DNA from: Tieghemiomyces parasiticus
Taxonomy: Eukaryota; Kickxellomycota; Dimargaritomycetes; Dimargaritales; Dimargaritaceae
NCBI GenBank assembly: GCA_027575765.1
Contig: JANBPT010001334.1
Coordinates: 1 to 10,521, forward strand
Length of the DNA stretch: 10,521 nt
Reading direction: 5' to 3'
Shown: piece by piece, positions 1 to 9,600 of the stretch
Layout: every line of letters begins with the position of its first letter
Numbering within the stretch: the stretch's first letter is position 1
Position numbers and translations under genes: made by a program
Notes under the pieces: model-generated
Databases searched by the model: none
What the model saw: only the letters and a program-made list of their open reading frames with translations
Told to the model about the DNA's origin: nothing

Positions 1-246
1 GTAAGGCAGAATGCGAAAAGAGATAACCGAGCAACGAACACGGCGGGGAGAAAGTGAGTTAAAAGGGACGGAGCTAGATGGCCGGGATGCGACGACGGGA
101 TATATGGTGGCAGCCCAAAAAAAAATGGGTGACACTCTGGCGGAGCTGGTTGTTGAATGTAGGGGTGGAGAGAGTTTGGCGGGCAGCGGAATGGGTAGGG
201 ACGAGGGATGGCGACGGGAGGAAGAGGAGCGGTCAATCACGTAGCA

Positions 247-274
247 ATCCTTGAGCGTTTAACATCGCAAGGAT
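247..274. repeat. Imperfect hairpin
   Basis: ATCCTT (247-252) and GCG (255-257) pair with CGC (266-268) and AAGGAT (269-274), leaving a two-base bulge (GA) and an eight-base loop. This gives nine base pairs in two blocks. It has no obvious partner feature and could be chance in a region of this size. Confidence 0.3.
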
Positions 275-522
275 CGCCCTTCTCGTCCCCCGCTGCGAGT
301 GGATGGGGAACGGCGGCCACATTAATCGAGGGAGCGTGGGGGAGGGGAGGGGAAGGGCGACGAGAGGTCGCCACGGCCAGTGTGGTTGAGCCGTACCACA
401 GTGCAGGGTGGGTCCTAGAATGGGATCGACCGGATGCGAACGACAAGCGCGGAGAGCGACGGCTGGCATATCAGGAACCACCCGCTCCATGCGGGCCCGC
501 TGCTGGCCGTGGGGGGGCGAAG

Positions 523-563
523 TATAAAGGCCAGTGGATCCAATACCGCCGGACGGCCATTGG
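523..563. promoter_or_regulatory. TATA-like word next to two opposed CCAAT boxes
   Basis: TATAAA lies at 523-528, a forward CCAAT at 540-544, and an inverted one (CCATTGG) at 557-563. CCAAT is the core bound by the NF-Y/HAP complex and works in either direction. The clustering looks promoter-like, but I cannot point to a gene it would serve: no convincing coding region starts within several hundred bases on either strand. It could belong to a leftward gene beyond the window or to a non-coding transcript, or be chance. Confidence 0.2.
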
Positions 564-1582
564 CTGCGCTCCGGAGGCTGGTGACGAACCATGCTATCCG
601 ATAGGCACGGCAAGTGGGCTGCCCGGGGCGTACATGGGGTCGCCGTATGGCTCGCGGGACGCTTGGGTCCGGCGGCCTTGGGCGACCATTACACCGGCCC
701 GGACTGGCTTGACGCTCTGCGCATGGTGCGAGTGGAGCGGCCAGCAAGGGGTAGATGTGGGCGTTGAGATGAATACTAAATGTAGGGACATGAGTGAATG
801 CACAGAATCATAACGAAGCATACACCAACCACCTCCCGTTTTTCTCTAATGCTTCCTCACCCAACGGCGCACATCCCTTCCCATTCACAGCCAGATTAGT
901 CTGCTGGGGGGTTTTCTCCTTTCCATATGCGGCATGATATCCTCAGGTCGCCCCTGCTCGACGGCCAGCTGTCTCTGCCGAACTGCCCCAGCCTTAATGA
1001 AGGCCTGGCGATTCGCTGTGAGATGGGCTGTGGTGGCGAATGGAGAAGGGGTGGCCGGGGGAGTGCGGGATGGAGACAGCCAAGGATGGCTGACCGGCTG
1101 CTCGAGTTGGCGTCGATCTTGGCAGATTCGCTGGTGTGCAAGCAACCGCCGGCAGCTGGCTGCTGAAACGCACCGGGGCGTGGAGTGTCACTTTTGGGTG
1201 TTAAGTGGCTTTGTAGCGTACACCCGGAGCTGCCAGGTGAACAAACACTACGTGATGGCAATGGTGGTGGCCAACCGGGGAGAGCAGCAACGCGGCCCAT
1301 CGCTCGTACCCGATAGGGCGACCGCTTAGTGGTCCCCATGTCGTGTCAAAGCAAGGCAGGGTGGGGCAGCCCGGTCCAGGGGGCCCAGTAGCATGGAAAC
1401 CGAGAAGGAAGTGGGCGGGAAAGTGAATGAATACCTTGGTTGCCGGTTCGAAATGCAAGTCTACAACGGCTCTTCCCCGCACATCCTTTTCGTCGTACCC
1501 CCACCCTCCCCATTCTATTTTCAGCTGGGATGGGCAATGTGAACCGGCGCTTTAGCTAACCCACCCCCATCCCTATTCACTC

Positions 1583-1601
1583 AACCCCCCCCCACGGGGT
1601 T
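1583..1601. repeat. Short hairpin around a C9 run
   Basis: AACCCC (1583-1588) can pair with GGGGTT (1596-1601) across a seven-base loop. The left arm is part of a run of nine C (1585-1593), so the hairpin may simply follow from a homopolymer facing a short G run. No function is assigned. Confidence 0.25.
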
Positions 1602-1624
1602 GCATGGTGACGACGTGCATATTG

Positions 1625-1685
1625 CTGTTCAATTGTGATAAGAAAATGGGTTTAACGACATTGAACAGGTCTTTTTTTATTTTTT
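1625..1685 (+). other. Stem-loop followed by a T7-A-T6 run
   Basis: CTGTTCAAT (1625-1633) is perfectly complementary to ATTGAACAG (1660-1668). This gives a nine-base-pair stem with a 26-base loop, followed three bases later by seven T, one A and six T (1672-1685). A T-run of four or more is the known stop signal for RNA polymerase III, so the pair could mark the 3' end of a small non-coding RNA. I searched by eye for tRNA A and B boxes and for the conserved boxes of U6, U3, SRP and RNase P RNA upstream and found none, so no RNA gene is called. In nuclear DNA an AT-rich run may also be neutral. Confidence 0.25.
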
Positions 1686-2124
1686 CGAAACCCTAGTTGT
1701 CAGGGAGAACAAGGCCATGCTGGTTACCGCAAAACAACCATGTCGCTCTGGCCGGACTGCATTTAATAACCCGGCCGATGCCCGGCCTCGCTGAAGGCTC
1801 AATTAAGTACCTGGCCACCCTGGATAAGTATAATCTCCGATGCAGGTTTTGGCCTGGGGCTGGGCCAGACAGGCACGGTTATCACCATATTGCAGTCTAG
1901 GCGGGGCAACGGTCTACTTGTTCGACCGACTGTCGTGGTGCCGTGTGTGGCACGGAGACTGGCATACGAATTCATGCCAACAGCGGCCCTGCAGCCCACC
2001 CGACCAGGTGAGCACCCTTGATACGGCCGAAGCTGCGTCAAGTCAATAGGTAAATGCGCCCGGCACCCACCCTGGCCAGGAAGAAGCGACGCTTTATGCG
2101 CATAACCCATGACATAAGGGCCCT

Positions 2125-2147
2125 GGCTGACGTTGTATGCGTCAGCC
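2125..2147. repeat. Perfect 8-bp inverted repeat
   Basis: GGCTGACG (2125-2132) and CGTCAGCC (2140-2147) flank a seven-base spacer. The left arm overlaps a TGACGT core (2128-2133), so the element could be a pair of opposed bZIP half-sites or an RNA hairpin. A nearby perfect palindrome, CCTGGCCAGG, lies at 2071-2080. Function is unknown. Confidence 0.35.
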
Positions 2148-2747
2148 GCATTCGACCAGGTGCTTTGGCATCAAAAAAATAGTGCGGCGTGGCTATCCAG
2201 CAACGGCCGAAGGTACCAATGCTGCCTTGACTGTCACCAGTGAGGGGGAGGAGCCACTGTGGTCAGGTAGCAGCGTCAGCCGTGACCTAGGAAGTCGAGT
2301 ATCCAAGTGCGATAATCTGCCTGAAGAAGCGCCGGCTGGATGTCGCCAGGAGCGCAATACACGCAGGCAAGGAACCTGTGGCCAACGTCGGTCTCGCCCG
2401 CCTTTCCGCGTTGTCTCAGACAATGGGCCGGGCAGGCATTTTTCATGCATCCTGGGGCTGATGGCATTCATTTTGGTTGCAAAGTTTCCTGGCCAGTGGT
2501 GACGTGCCAGTTATCTAACAACGGGGATAGACCAGACAGCGCTAAGCTCGGATCACCCTTAGCAGCCCAGTGGCCAGTGAATAGCTATGGACATAATTCA
2601 GGCCTAACCCCTGAACTTGGCTAGTTGTAGTAAGCAAAGGCCGCCCTACGCCACTTGTCCCCAAACGGAAACTAAACGCTCACTGCAAACTCTACACGCT
2701 ACATTAATTAACTATCGACCGTGTCCTTAAGGCATAGAGGTGCGGTT

Positions 2748-2805
2748 TGACGTAACGAGGAGGGGTGCAGCTCGGACCCATATTTCACCCTGTGGTCGGA
2801 CGTCA
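2748..2805. promoter_or_regulatory. Two CRE/ATF-type bZIP sites upstream of the RINT1-like gene
   Basis: TGACGTAA (2748-2755) is a standard ATF/CREB-type half-palindromic site, and GGACGTCA (2798-2805) matches the full CRE palindrome TGACGTCA at seven of eight positions. They lie about 230 and 180 bases before the start codon at 2981. Two more TGACGT cores occur further up (2128 and 2500, the latter as TGACGTGC). In fungi, bZIP proteins of the Gcn4, Atf1 and Hac1 classes bind such words; which one would act here is not visible. Confidence 0.35.
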
Positions 2806-2854
2806 CCCTGTTGGTTTAACGCTCGGAGAGGGGACCAGGGGTAACCGGATGGCC

Positions 2855-2980
2855 AGGCTCACCTACTCACCTACCCCATTACCTTGTCCCAACCACTCTG
2901 CCGCGCCATTGTCTTTGCTCATTCGCACCCTTGCTGCCCCCCCTCCCATATCCCTCCTCGGGCGACCTTCCTTATCGCCC
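2855..2980 (+). promoter_or_regulatory. Pyrimidine-rich leader of the RINT1-like gene
   Basis: From about 2855 to the ATG at 2981 the + strand is dominated by C and T, with repeated CCC/CTC words, as is common around transcription starts and 5' UTRs of fungal housekeeping genes. I see no TATA box. The reading frame of exon 1 stays open through this stretch back to an upstream ATG at 2849, so part of it could be translated if transcription starts upstream of that ATG. Confidence 0.4.
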
Positions 2981-5900
2981 ATGACTGGCCCACCGCTTAC
3001 CGTCCCGCAGAAGCAGCTGCAGCACTACTTCGATGACCATTTCGAGACCTTGGACAGTCTAGACAAACTAGATGACATCCTAGCAACAGAGGAGGCCTTG
3101 GCCCACTCCCTTCAGGAGAAGGTCAGTTTCAATCCCGTCGTCTCCATCGTGAATGGGCCATGTCCTATAGCGTATCATGTGCCAAAGGATATATCTGGGC
3201 ATGGGCTACAGGTGCCATCCTCCTCCATAGCCCAGTTCTACCTTCCAGTACCAGCACAAGTGCGGCGGTCCCTGCTGAGACCATCATTAACCCCAACAAC
3301 CATGTTTGCACACCTTCTTGCCCACCATTCGCTATGCCCCAGGTTGTCCAGGTCACGGAGGCGACAGACGGTTTGGTCCGTGACCTGACACGGTCGACCA
3401 AACAGGCCTATGCGGAATTGCACCGCCTCGAACGGCTGCAGGGTACCATCGCACAGCGGGCGGCTGTAGGCGTCAGAGATCAACCTGCCCCGCTGGCCCG
3501 GCTCCCGGACCATGCGGGGCACCTCAATGCTCTCCTACTCACCCGGAACTACCTTACGCTCGTAATGCAGGCGCATACCCTCGGCGACCAAATCCGGCGG
3601 GAGGCCCCACGCGACCCGAAGCGAACCCTAGGCCTTTACCACCGATTGCACGATCTGGCCTTCGCCGTGCACACCGCCGACCCACACGCCCCGTGGGGCC
3701 CGTGCGCCCACCTCCGCCGATTCCTAGACCGACAACTAACGACCATGTGGGATGACATCCGGCTCACCGTGGTGCGCCGCTTTATTCAAACTCTACAGGC
3801 CCTCGAATGGCCCAAGCCCGTCCCGATCCCGGCTCCGCGGGCCCTGGGACCCCGGCTGGACGACCTGCAGCAGGCCTTCGCCGACATGCTACTACTCGAA
3901 CGGCCCCGAACCCGCGGCAATCTGAATCACCACGCGCCCGTCCTCTTTGCCATCCAGACACTGATGCGCCCGCTGGTGGTGCGGTTCCAATACCACTTTG
4001 ACGGGCCTCGGGCTACCAACCGGCTGGATAAGCCAGAGTGGTTCCTGGCTCACGTGGTCAACGCCATCCGCGACCACTACCCATTTCTCGAGGAGGAACT
4101 GCAGCCTGTGCTCGATCACTCCCCAGCCCGGGCCTACCGCGTTAAGGACGAGTTCATCCGCGGCTGGATCCAGTGCATCGGCACCAAACTCCACCACGAC
4201 CGCGCCCGCTACCTAGAGGAACCGCTCATGCTGGCCCATACCGTGGCCCAGCTCGTGGAGTTCGACCGCACCGTGATGGAAGTGTATTTCTACACTCCTC
4301 CGCCTGCCCCACCTTGCGGCGCGACCTCCGTTGCAGACGCTGACGACGACGGACTAGCCCCGGCCTGGTTGGGATTCGGGGACCCTTACAGAGACCTACT
4401 AGACTGGCCCGGGACGGCTGACGCCCTCCTGTCCGACTGCGTACTCTTTGACCGCTGGCTAGATGCCGAGAAGGAATTCGCGGCCGAGCAGTACAACCAG
4501 CTCATTTTGGACGAGGGGGCCTGGGAGCTGCTCTATGACGACCTCCTGGATCCGAACGACCCGCGGCCCACGCGGTCGGCGGAGACCCTTCTTAATCTCA
4601 TTGACGGCATAGGTCAGCGCATGCGAGTCCTTCCGCGGGCGGTTCAGCGCGTTCGGTTCCTGGCTGATATCCAGCTGCCTATCTTGGAGACTTACCTGCA
4701 GGAAGTGGAACGTGAGGTTCAGGCCTACCAGCAGACCTTCTTCGCCTATGTGACCAGTACCGCCACTGACCTGGCTGCCCGCACAACCCAGTCGGCCATC
4801 CCGACCGCCACCACCGCACGTGACCCGGCTGACCTACTCCATCGCCTCACTCAGTGGTGCCGCTGGCTGCACACCTGCTTGTACATGGCAACCGCCCTAC
4901 GTGACCTGGCCGACCAGCCTTACTATCTAGACCTCTGGGCGGCGGTAGCCGCGGCGCACCTGGCGGCGGGACACCAGCGTGATGATCCGCTCCCAGTGGC
5001 CAGCCTCCTACAGAATTATCTAATCACCGCGACGGACCGGCCCGAATCGCCGGATGAGTTTGTGGACGCATTGGAAGAGCTGTCCCTGGGTGACGCTGTC
5101 GAAGAGTCCCCGTCCAGCAGCGACCTGAGTAGTGCCGACGTAGGTGAGGTCTCGAACGACGACAACGACGAGGTGCTCGATCGAACCGTGTTTGATGAGG
5201 TCGTGGCCGGTTTCGAGGATCTCGCCCGCCGCATCCAGCGTGCGGTGGCTCAGGCCCTGATTGAGGATGTGACTGCGCGGCTCCGGCCCTACCGCAAGAA
5301 ACCCAACGCCGACTGGACTGGCGACCGCCGCGCGTTGCTGCATAGTTTGGTCCGTCGCGGAGTCGCATCCGGACTCTATCCCGCGGCGGAAACGGGCGAT
5401 GACGACGCCGACCAAGAAGTTAGCGACGATGGTGTCCAGGAACCGGGCGGCGTGTCCACCGAGCTGCGCAGCACCCTGGCCCACCTCAACCACGCCCTCA
5501 CGCTACTCGCCCAGCATCTCCCGGAGATTCGGTTTCGCCAGTGCTATCGGGACTTTGCGCGGGCGGTCGACGATTTCCTGGTGGACCGAGTGGTCCTTTC
5601 CCACCGGTTTAGTTTCGGCGGGGCCGCCCAGTTTGCCTTTGATGTCAGCCTGGGTCTATGGCCTCTAGCCCGCCCGTGGATCGCTAAACCGGCCAACCTG
5701 TACCGCCGAACTCGCGACGTTGTCGCCCTGTTGACCCTGCCACCCGGTGACCACCTGCCTGGCACCCGTACCATGGTGCAGGCGCGTCAGACCCTGCTCG
5801 CGTCGGTCGCGCCGACGGCCTTGGCGTCCGCGGTCGCTGGTTCACCCCGTACGGCAGATGCCGACGATGGCCCGGAGACATACGACTTGGTCCGGTTGGC

Positions 5901-6039
5901 AGGCATTTTGTTTAGTACTGACCGGACGAGGCCGTTCAAGCTACGTACACTCGCCACCCTAGGTATCGACCAGCTCGAACTGGAGGAGGCACAGCGTGTG
6001 TTGCGGTTGCGGGTTGACTTGCCACTGGCTTATCACTGA
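2981..6039 (+). CDS. RINT1: RINT1/Tip20 family protein, Dsl1/NZR ER tethering complex subunit
   Basis: Two exons, 2981-3121 and 3343-6039, give about 945 residues (human RINT1 about 790, yeast Tip20 about 700). The family forms a peripheral ER-membrane complex (Dsl1/Dsl3/Tip20 in yeast; NAG, ZW10, RINT1 in animals) that captures COPI vesicles returning from the Golgi and works with ER SNAREs. Residues about 20-85 have coiled-coil character, as expected for the subunit-binding N-terminus. The RINT1/TIP20 domain follows, with hallmark RFQYHF (261-266), TNRLDKPEW (272-280), an IRDHYPFLEEELQP-type segment, FIRGW (318-322), VFDE (663-666), GAAQFAFDV (807-815) and a final helix ending RVLRLRVDL. 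Extra length comes partly from acidic, serine-rich insertions at about 617-660 and 732-744. The start at 2981 gives an N-terminus running straight into the coil, but its -3 base is C; an in-frame ATG at 2849 would add 44 residues. Family assignment is firm; exact N-terminus is not. Confidence 0.9.
3122..3342 (+). other. Intron of the RINT1-like gene (221 bases, phase 0)
   Basis: The donor GTCAGT follows AAG (Lys47) at 3119-3121. The acceptor CCCCAG ends at 3342, and a branch-like TTAAC sits near 3286-3290. Splicing joins the two frames cleanly in phase 0 and keeps the coiled-coil pattern running across the junction. Retention would hit a stop at 3386-3388, since 221 is not a multiple of three. 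A second in-phase acceptor, GTCCAG, ends at 3351 and would remove Val-Val-Gln. The open frame continuing upstream of 3343 on the exon 2 side is therefore intron, not protein. Confidence 0.8.
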
Positions 6040-6099
6040 TGGTGCATCCTTGTGGGTAAGGTCGGGGAGCGTGGCCAGATTTTTACATATTGCTGATAC

Positions 6100-6144
6100 A
6101 ATAAAGGCCGGCTTCTCGTTAAGGAGTACTGTGTACGCAATAAA
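6100..6144 (+). terminator. Two poly(A) signals after the RINT1-like gene
   Basis: AATAAA occurs at 6100-6105, 61 bases after the stop codon, and again at 6139-6144. Both match the canonical eukaryotic poly(A) hexamer. A T-rich and GT-containing stretch (around 6115-6160) lies just downstream of the first. Two closely spaced ends of the same transcript are plausible. Confidence 0.6.
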
Positions 6145-6492
6145 TATCTAGTCTGTACTGTAAGATGACATCGCACGATATCCGAAGAGTTTTCATATCC
6201 ATACCTGTGAAGTCTAGCGTGTTCAATAGCTTGGAATACATGAGACTAGGCACACGGCTGCCGAACTTGCCCCGGTGGGGGACGGAGCCATGCGAAACCC
6301 TCCAACCGCCACCTTCCAAAGTGGGAACCCTAAAAGGGCCCACTCCACCTCGACCCCGGCTGGCTGCGTGGCTATTTCTCAGCGACCGCAGTCCCCCGTA
6401 TCAGTCTGGCCATGACATCCCCTGGCAACCTGCTGGTGACCGTAAGCATCATCTGTTGGTCACATCTCTATGCGCATGCGATTAAATCGACT
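6145..6492. other. Spacer between the two main genes
   Basis: I see no gene here. A 106-codon open frame on the + strand (6165-6485) has no recognisable similarity, no promoter-like leader of its own and lies between a poly(A) region and the next promoter, so I treat it as chance. Confidence 0.5.
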
Positions 6493-6680
6493 CACCTCCC
6501 TCCTCCGCCTTCTCTCCTCTTCTATTCCGCCATTGGTCATCGGCTAGCTCCCGTTTTCTTTACCGCCGCCCACATTAGTTCTCCGTTACCCCTCCTTTTT
6601 ATCTTTATCTCCGACTAGCTCCTCCCAGTGCCCCACGCCGCCACCTTTCACGCTTGTCTTTTCCGCCCTCCGACCTCAAG
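6493..6680 (+). promoter_or_regulatory. Promoter and leader of RPN1 with an inverted CCAAT box
   Basis: An inverted CCAAT box, CCATTGGTC (6530-6538), sits about 150 bases before the start codon and is flanked on both sides by C/T-rich sequence (about 6493-6528 and 6545-6675), the usual setting of a fungal housekeeping promoter. No TATA box is evident. I looked for the yeast proteasome element GGTGGCAAA (bound by Rpn4) and did not find it, which suggests control differs from that of budding yeast. The bases before the ATG (CTCAAG) give a purine at -3. Confidence 0.5.
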
Positions 6681-9600
6681 ATGACGGCCGCACCAAATGA
6701 CACGACGGGGGCCAAGAAGCCCGTCGATGCCAAGGATACGCTCACCGCCAAGACCGTTGCCGAGCGCCTGTCCAAGAATCAGAAAGATAAGGACAAGGCC
6801 GAAGAGGAACTGGTAAGTGGACTCCGTCTAGCCCCGTCACGCTGTGACTCCATGAGGCAGGGTAGTTTTGGCACTGGTGACCCGATGCATGCACGGACTA
6901 GCTCGTTCCGATCCGGTCAATGGGTTCGCCTGGTAGCGCGGTGAGGACCGAGACGCAACTTCTGCGCTGCCCCACGGAGCGCGAGGGGTGGACAGAGATG
7001 AGCTGCATGTGACTAGGACATTTGGCCGCTCATCCCCTACACAGCCTTCGCGATTGGCCTAACCCGCTCTTCCCTTTCTTTGCCTTCCCCTCCGCGCCCC
7101 TCCCCGCGCTTCTCCTTCCACTAGTCCGAGGAGGACCAACAGCTCGTCAGCGAGCTGGAGATGCTTCTGGAGCGACTCAAGGAGTCCGATACGTCGCTCC
7201 ACCGGCCGGCCCTCGAGTCCCTGCGCACGACTATCCGCACATCGACGAGCTCCATGACATCCGTGCCTAAGCCTCTCAAGTACCTGCGGCCCCACTATCA
7301 CACCCTGGTCGACCTGTTCAACAAATGGACCGAGGGTCCCGACAAGACCGCCCTGGCTGACATCCTGTCCGTGTTGGGCATGACCTACGCTGACGAGAAC
7401 ACCCGGGACTGCCTCAAGTATCGCCTCCTGGGCTCGAGCGGCGAAGAAGACATTGCATCCTGGGGTCACGAGTACGTGCGCCACTTGTGCTCGGAGATCA
7501 GCTACGAGAACAGCCGTCGCACCGAGCAGGAGCAGCCTGTGGACGACCTCCGTAGTCTGGGATTCAAACTTGTGCCCTTTTGCTTGCAACACAACGCCGA
7601 GCACGACGCTGTGGATTTGCTCATTGAACTGGAGGCCATTGACCGCATCCCGGACTACGTGGACCAGAACAATTACGCCCGAGTCGGCCTGTACATGTTG
7701 AGCTGCGTGAACCTACTCACTCCACCCGACGACGTGAACTTTTTGCGGGCCGCCCGCTGCATCTACCGCCAGTTTGGTACCCCTGCCCAGGCCCTCCCAC
7801 TTTCGATGCGCATTGGCGACCTGGACCTGATCCAAGAGGACTTTGACAGCGCGCGGTCCCCGGCCGAGAAGAAGCAGCTGGCTTTCCTGCTGGCCCGCCA
7901 GCAGATGCTTCCGCGCCAGGCCGAGGAGGAGGGTCTTCAGGATGAGGATCTGCTCAAGTGCCTCTGTAACACGCAGCTCTCGGAGCACTTTATCGCCCTG
8001 GCCCGCGAGCTGGAAGTGTACGAGCCCAAGACCCCCGAGGACATTTACAAGACCCACTTTGAGAACTCGCGCACTACCACCAACGTCGACTCGGCGCGCC
8101 AAAACCTTGCCTCCACTTTCGTGAACGCATTCGTCAATGCCGGGTTCGGCCATGACAAGCTCATGGTGCCTAGCGACGCCGCAGGCGACGCCAACGGCGG
8201 TCCTAACGCTTGGATCTACAAGAACAAAGACCAAGGTATGATGAGCGCGGCCGCGTCCCTGGGTACGATCCTTCTCTGGGACATGGAGCGCGGCCTGACG
8301 GAGATTGACAAGTACCTGTACGCCAGCGAGGAGTTCATCAAGGCCGGTGCCCTTTTGGCCATCGGCCTGGTCAACGTGGGCATCCGCAGCGAGATGGACC
8401 CGGCCTTGGCCCTACTGGCGGACTATCTGGAGAACCCCAGCCCGCTGCTCAAGCAGATGGCGTCAGTGGGCCTCGGGATGGCCTACGCCGGTTCGAACCG
8501 TGAGGACATTATCGCGCTGCTCAGCCCGGCCATCGGCAACATCGATGGTGGGTCAATGGAGCTGGCTTCGCTATCGGCCTTGTCAGCCGGTATGGTGGCG
8601 GTCGGGAGCGGCCACGCCGAGCTGGCCTCCACCATCTTGGAGACCCTCACTGAGCGGTCTGATACCGATCTGGGCAGTACCTTCGCGCGGTTCATGGGGC
8701 TCGGCCTGGCGTTGCTCTACATGGGGCGCCAGGACGCCGCCGAGGCCACCCTGGCGGTCCTCAAGGCCATCGAGCACCCGGTGGGCGCCCAGGTAGGGGT
8801 CCTAGTGCACGCCTGTGCCTACGCTGGTACCGGTAACGTCCTTAAGGTGCAGGATATGCTGCACCTCTGCAGTGACCACCTGGACCCCGAGAAGGACAAC
8901 GACCAGCACCAAGGGTTTGCTGTGCTCGGGGTGGCCATCATCGCGATGGGCGAGGAGATTGGGTCTGAGATGGCCCTGCGCTCCTTCAACCACCTGATGC
9001 ACTACGGTGAGTCGGTGATCCGCCGGGCGGTGCCGCTAGCCATCGGGCTGCTGTGCGCGTCCAACCCGCAGGTGCACGTCCTCGAGACGCTGAGCAAGTA
9101 CTCGCACGACAATGACAACGACGTGGCCATCAATGCCATCTTTGCCATGGGCCTGGTGGGTGCCGGCACCAACAACGCGCGACTAGCCCAGATGCTGCGG
9201 CAGCTGGCGTCGTACTACTACCGCGACGCCAATAGCCTGTTCATGGTTCGCCTGGCCCAGGGTCTGGTGCACATGGGCAAGGGTACCATGACCCTCAACC
9301 CGTTCCACGCCGACCGGACCTTACTCTCCCCGACCGCCCTGGCCGGCCTCCTGGTGCCCCTCCTGGCGTTCACCGATTCCCGGAAACTGATCCTGGGCAA
9401 CTCGCACTACCTCCTGTACTATCTGGTCCGTGCCATGTACCCGCGTTTCCTAATCACCCTTGACGAGGACCTTAAGCCGCTTAACGTTACCGTTCGCGTC
9501 GGCCAGGCCGTCGATGTGGTGGGCCAGGCCGGTAAACCCAAGACGATCACCGGATTCCAGACCCACTCCACCCCCGTGCTTCTAGGTCACGGCGAGCGCG

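Larger units (their letters stand above)
1..2760. other. Long stretch without a supportable gene
   Basis: I see no convincing coding region, tRNA, rRNA or transposon in this 2.76 kb. The open frames here (the longest is 208-813 on the + strand) overlap one another on both strands, lack the C/G-rich third positions of the two real genes downstream, are rich in Trp, Gly and Arg, and resemble no family I know. The first 400 bases or so are purine-rich on the + strand, so pyrimidine-rich on the - strand. That would fit the leader or promoter of a leftward gene whose coding part lies beyond the left edge, but this is inference. The rest has mixed composition with an AT-rich island near 1610-1690. 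A lineage-specific gene with short exons or a non-coding RNA cannot be excluded. Confidence 0.6.

Noticed and set aside
233..747. Overlapping - strand open frames (233-613 and 415-747)
   Set aside because: They overlap each other and the + strand frame, are Pro/Arg/His-rich and show no domain pattern; they reflect GC-rich composition.
208..813. 201-codon open frame on the + strand in the left region
   Set aside because: No family resemblance, high Trp/Gly/Arg content, third positions unlike the real genes, and overlapped by several open frames on the - strand. In GC-rich DNA a frame of this length can occur by chance.
896..1339. 147-codon - strand and 131-codon + strand open frames in the same interval
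   Set aside because: Mutually overlapping, low-complexity composition, no recognisable motif and no promoter or poly(A) context.
1445..1453. GGTTCGAAA, like a tRNA B box
   Set aside because: The B-box consensus is only partly met, no A box lies at the right distance, and no cloverleaf can be drawn. A similar word near 8490 is inside RPN1 coding sequence.
1515..1524. CTATTTTCAG, a good splice acceptor sequence
   Set aside because: No matching donor and no open frame that would make sense on either side; kept only as a note on the gene-free region.
2137..2502. 121-codon + strand open frame
   Set aside because: No similarity recognised, mixed third positions, and a - strand frame overlaps it; it also spans TGACGT motifs that look regulatory.
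3160..3342. N-terminal extension of the long open frame upstream of 3343
   Set aside because: This part lies between a good donor (3122) and a good acceptor (3342), does not look like the family's N-terminus, and is best read as intron.
5020..5493. Antisense open frames inside the RINT1-like gene
   Set aside because: Shadow frames created by the C/G-rich third positions of the sense gene.
7713..8234. 173-codon antisense frame inside RPN1, with others at 7059-7604 and + strand frames at 7843-8124 and 8305-8796
   Set aside because: All lie within the highly conserved RPN1 reading frame and show the usual composition of shadow frames.
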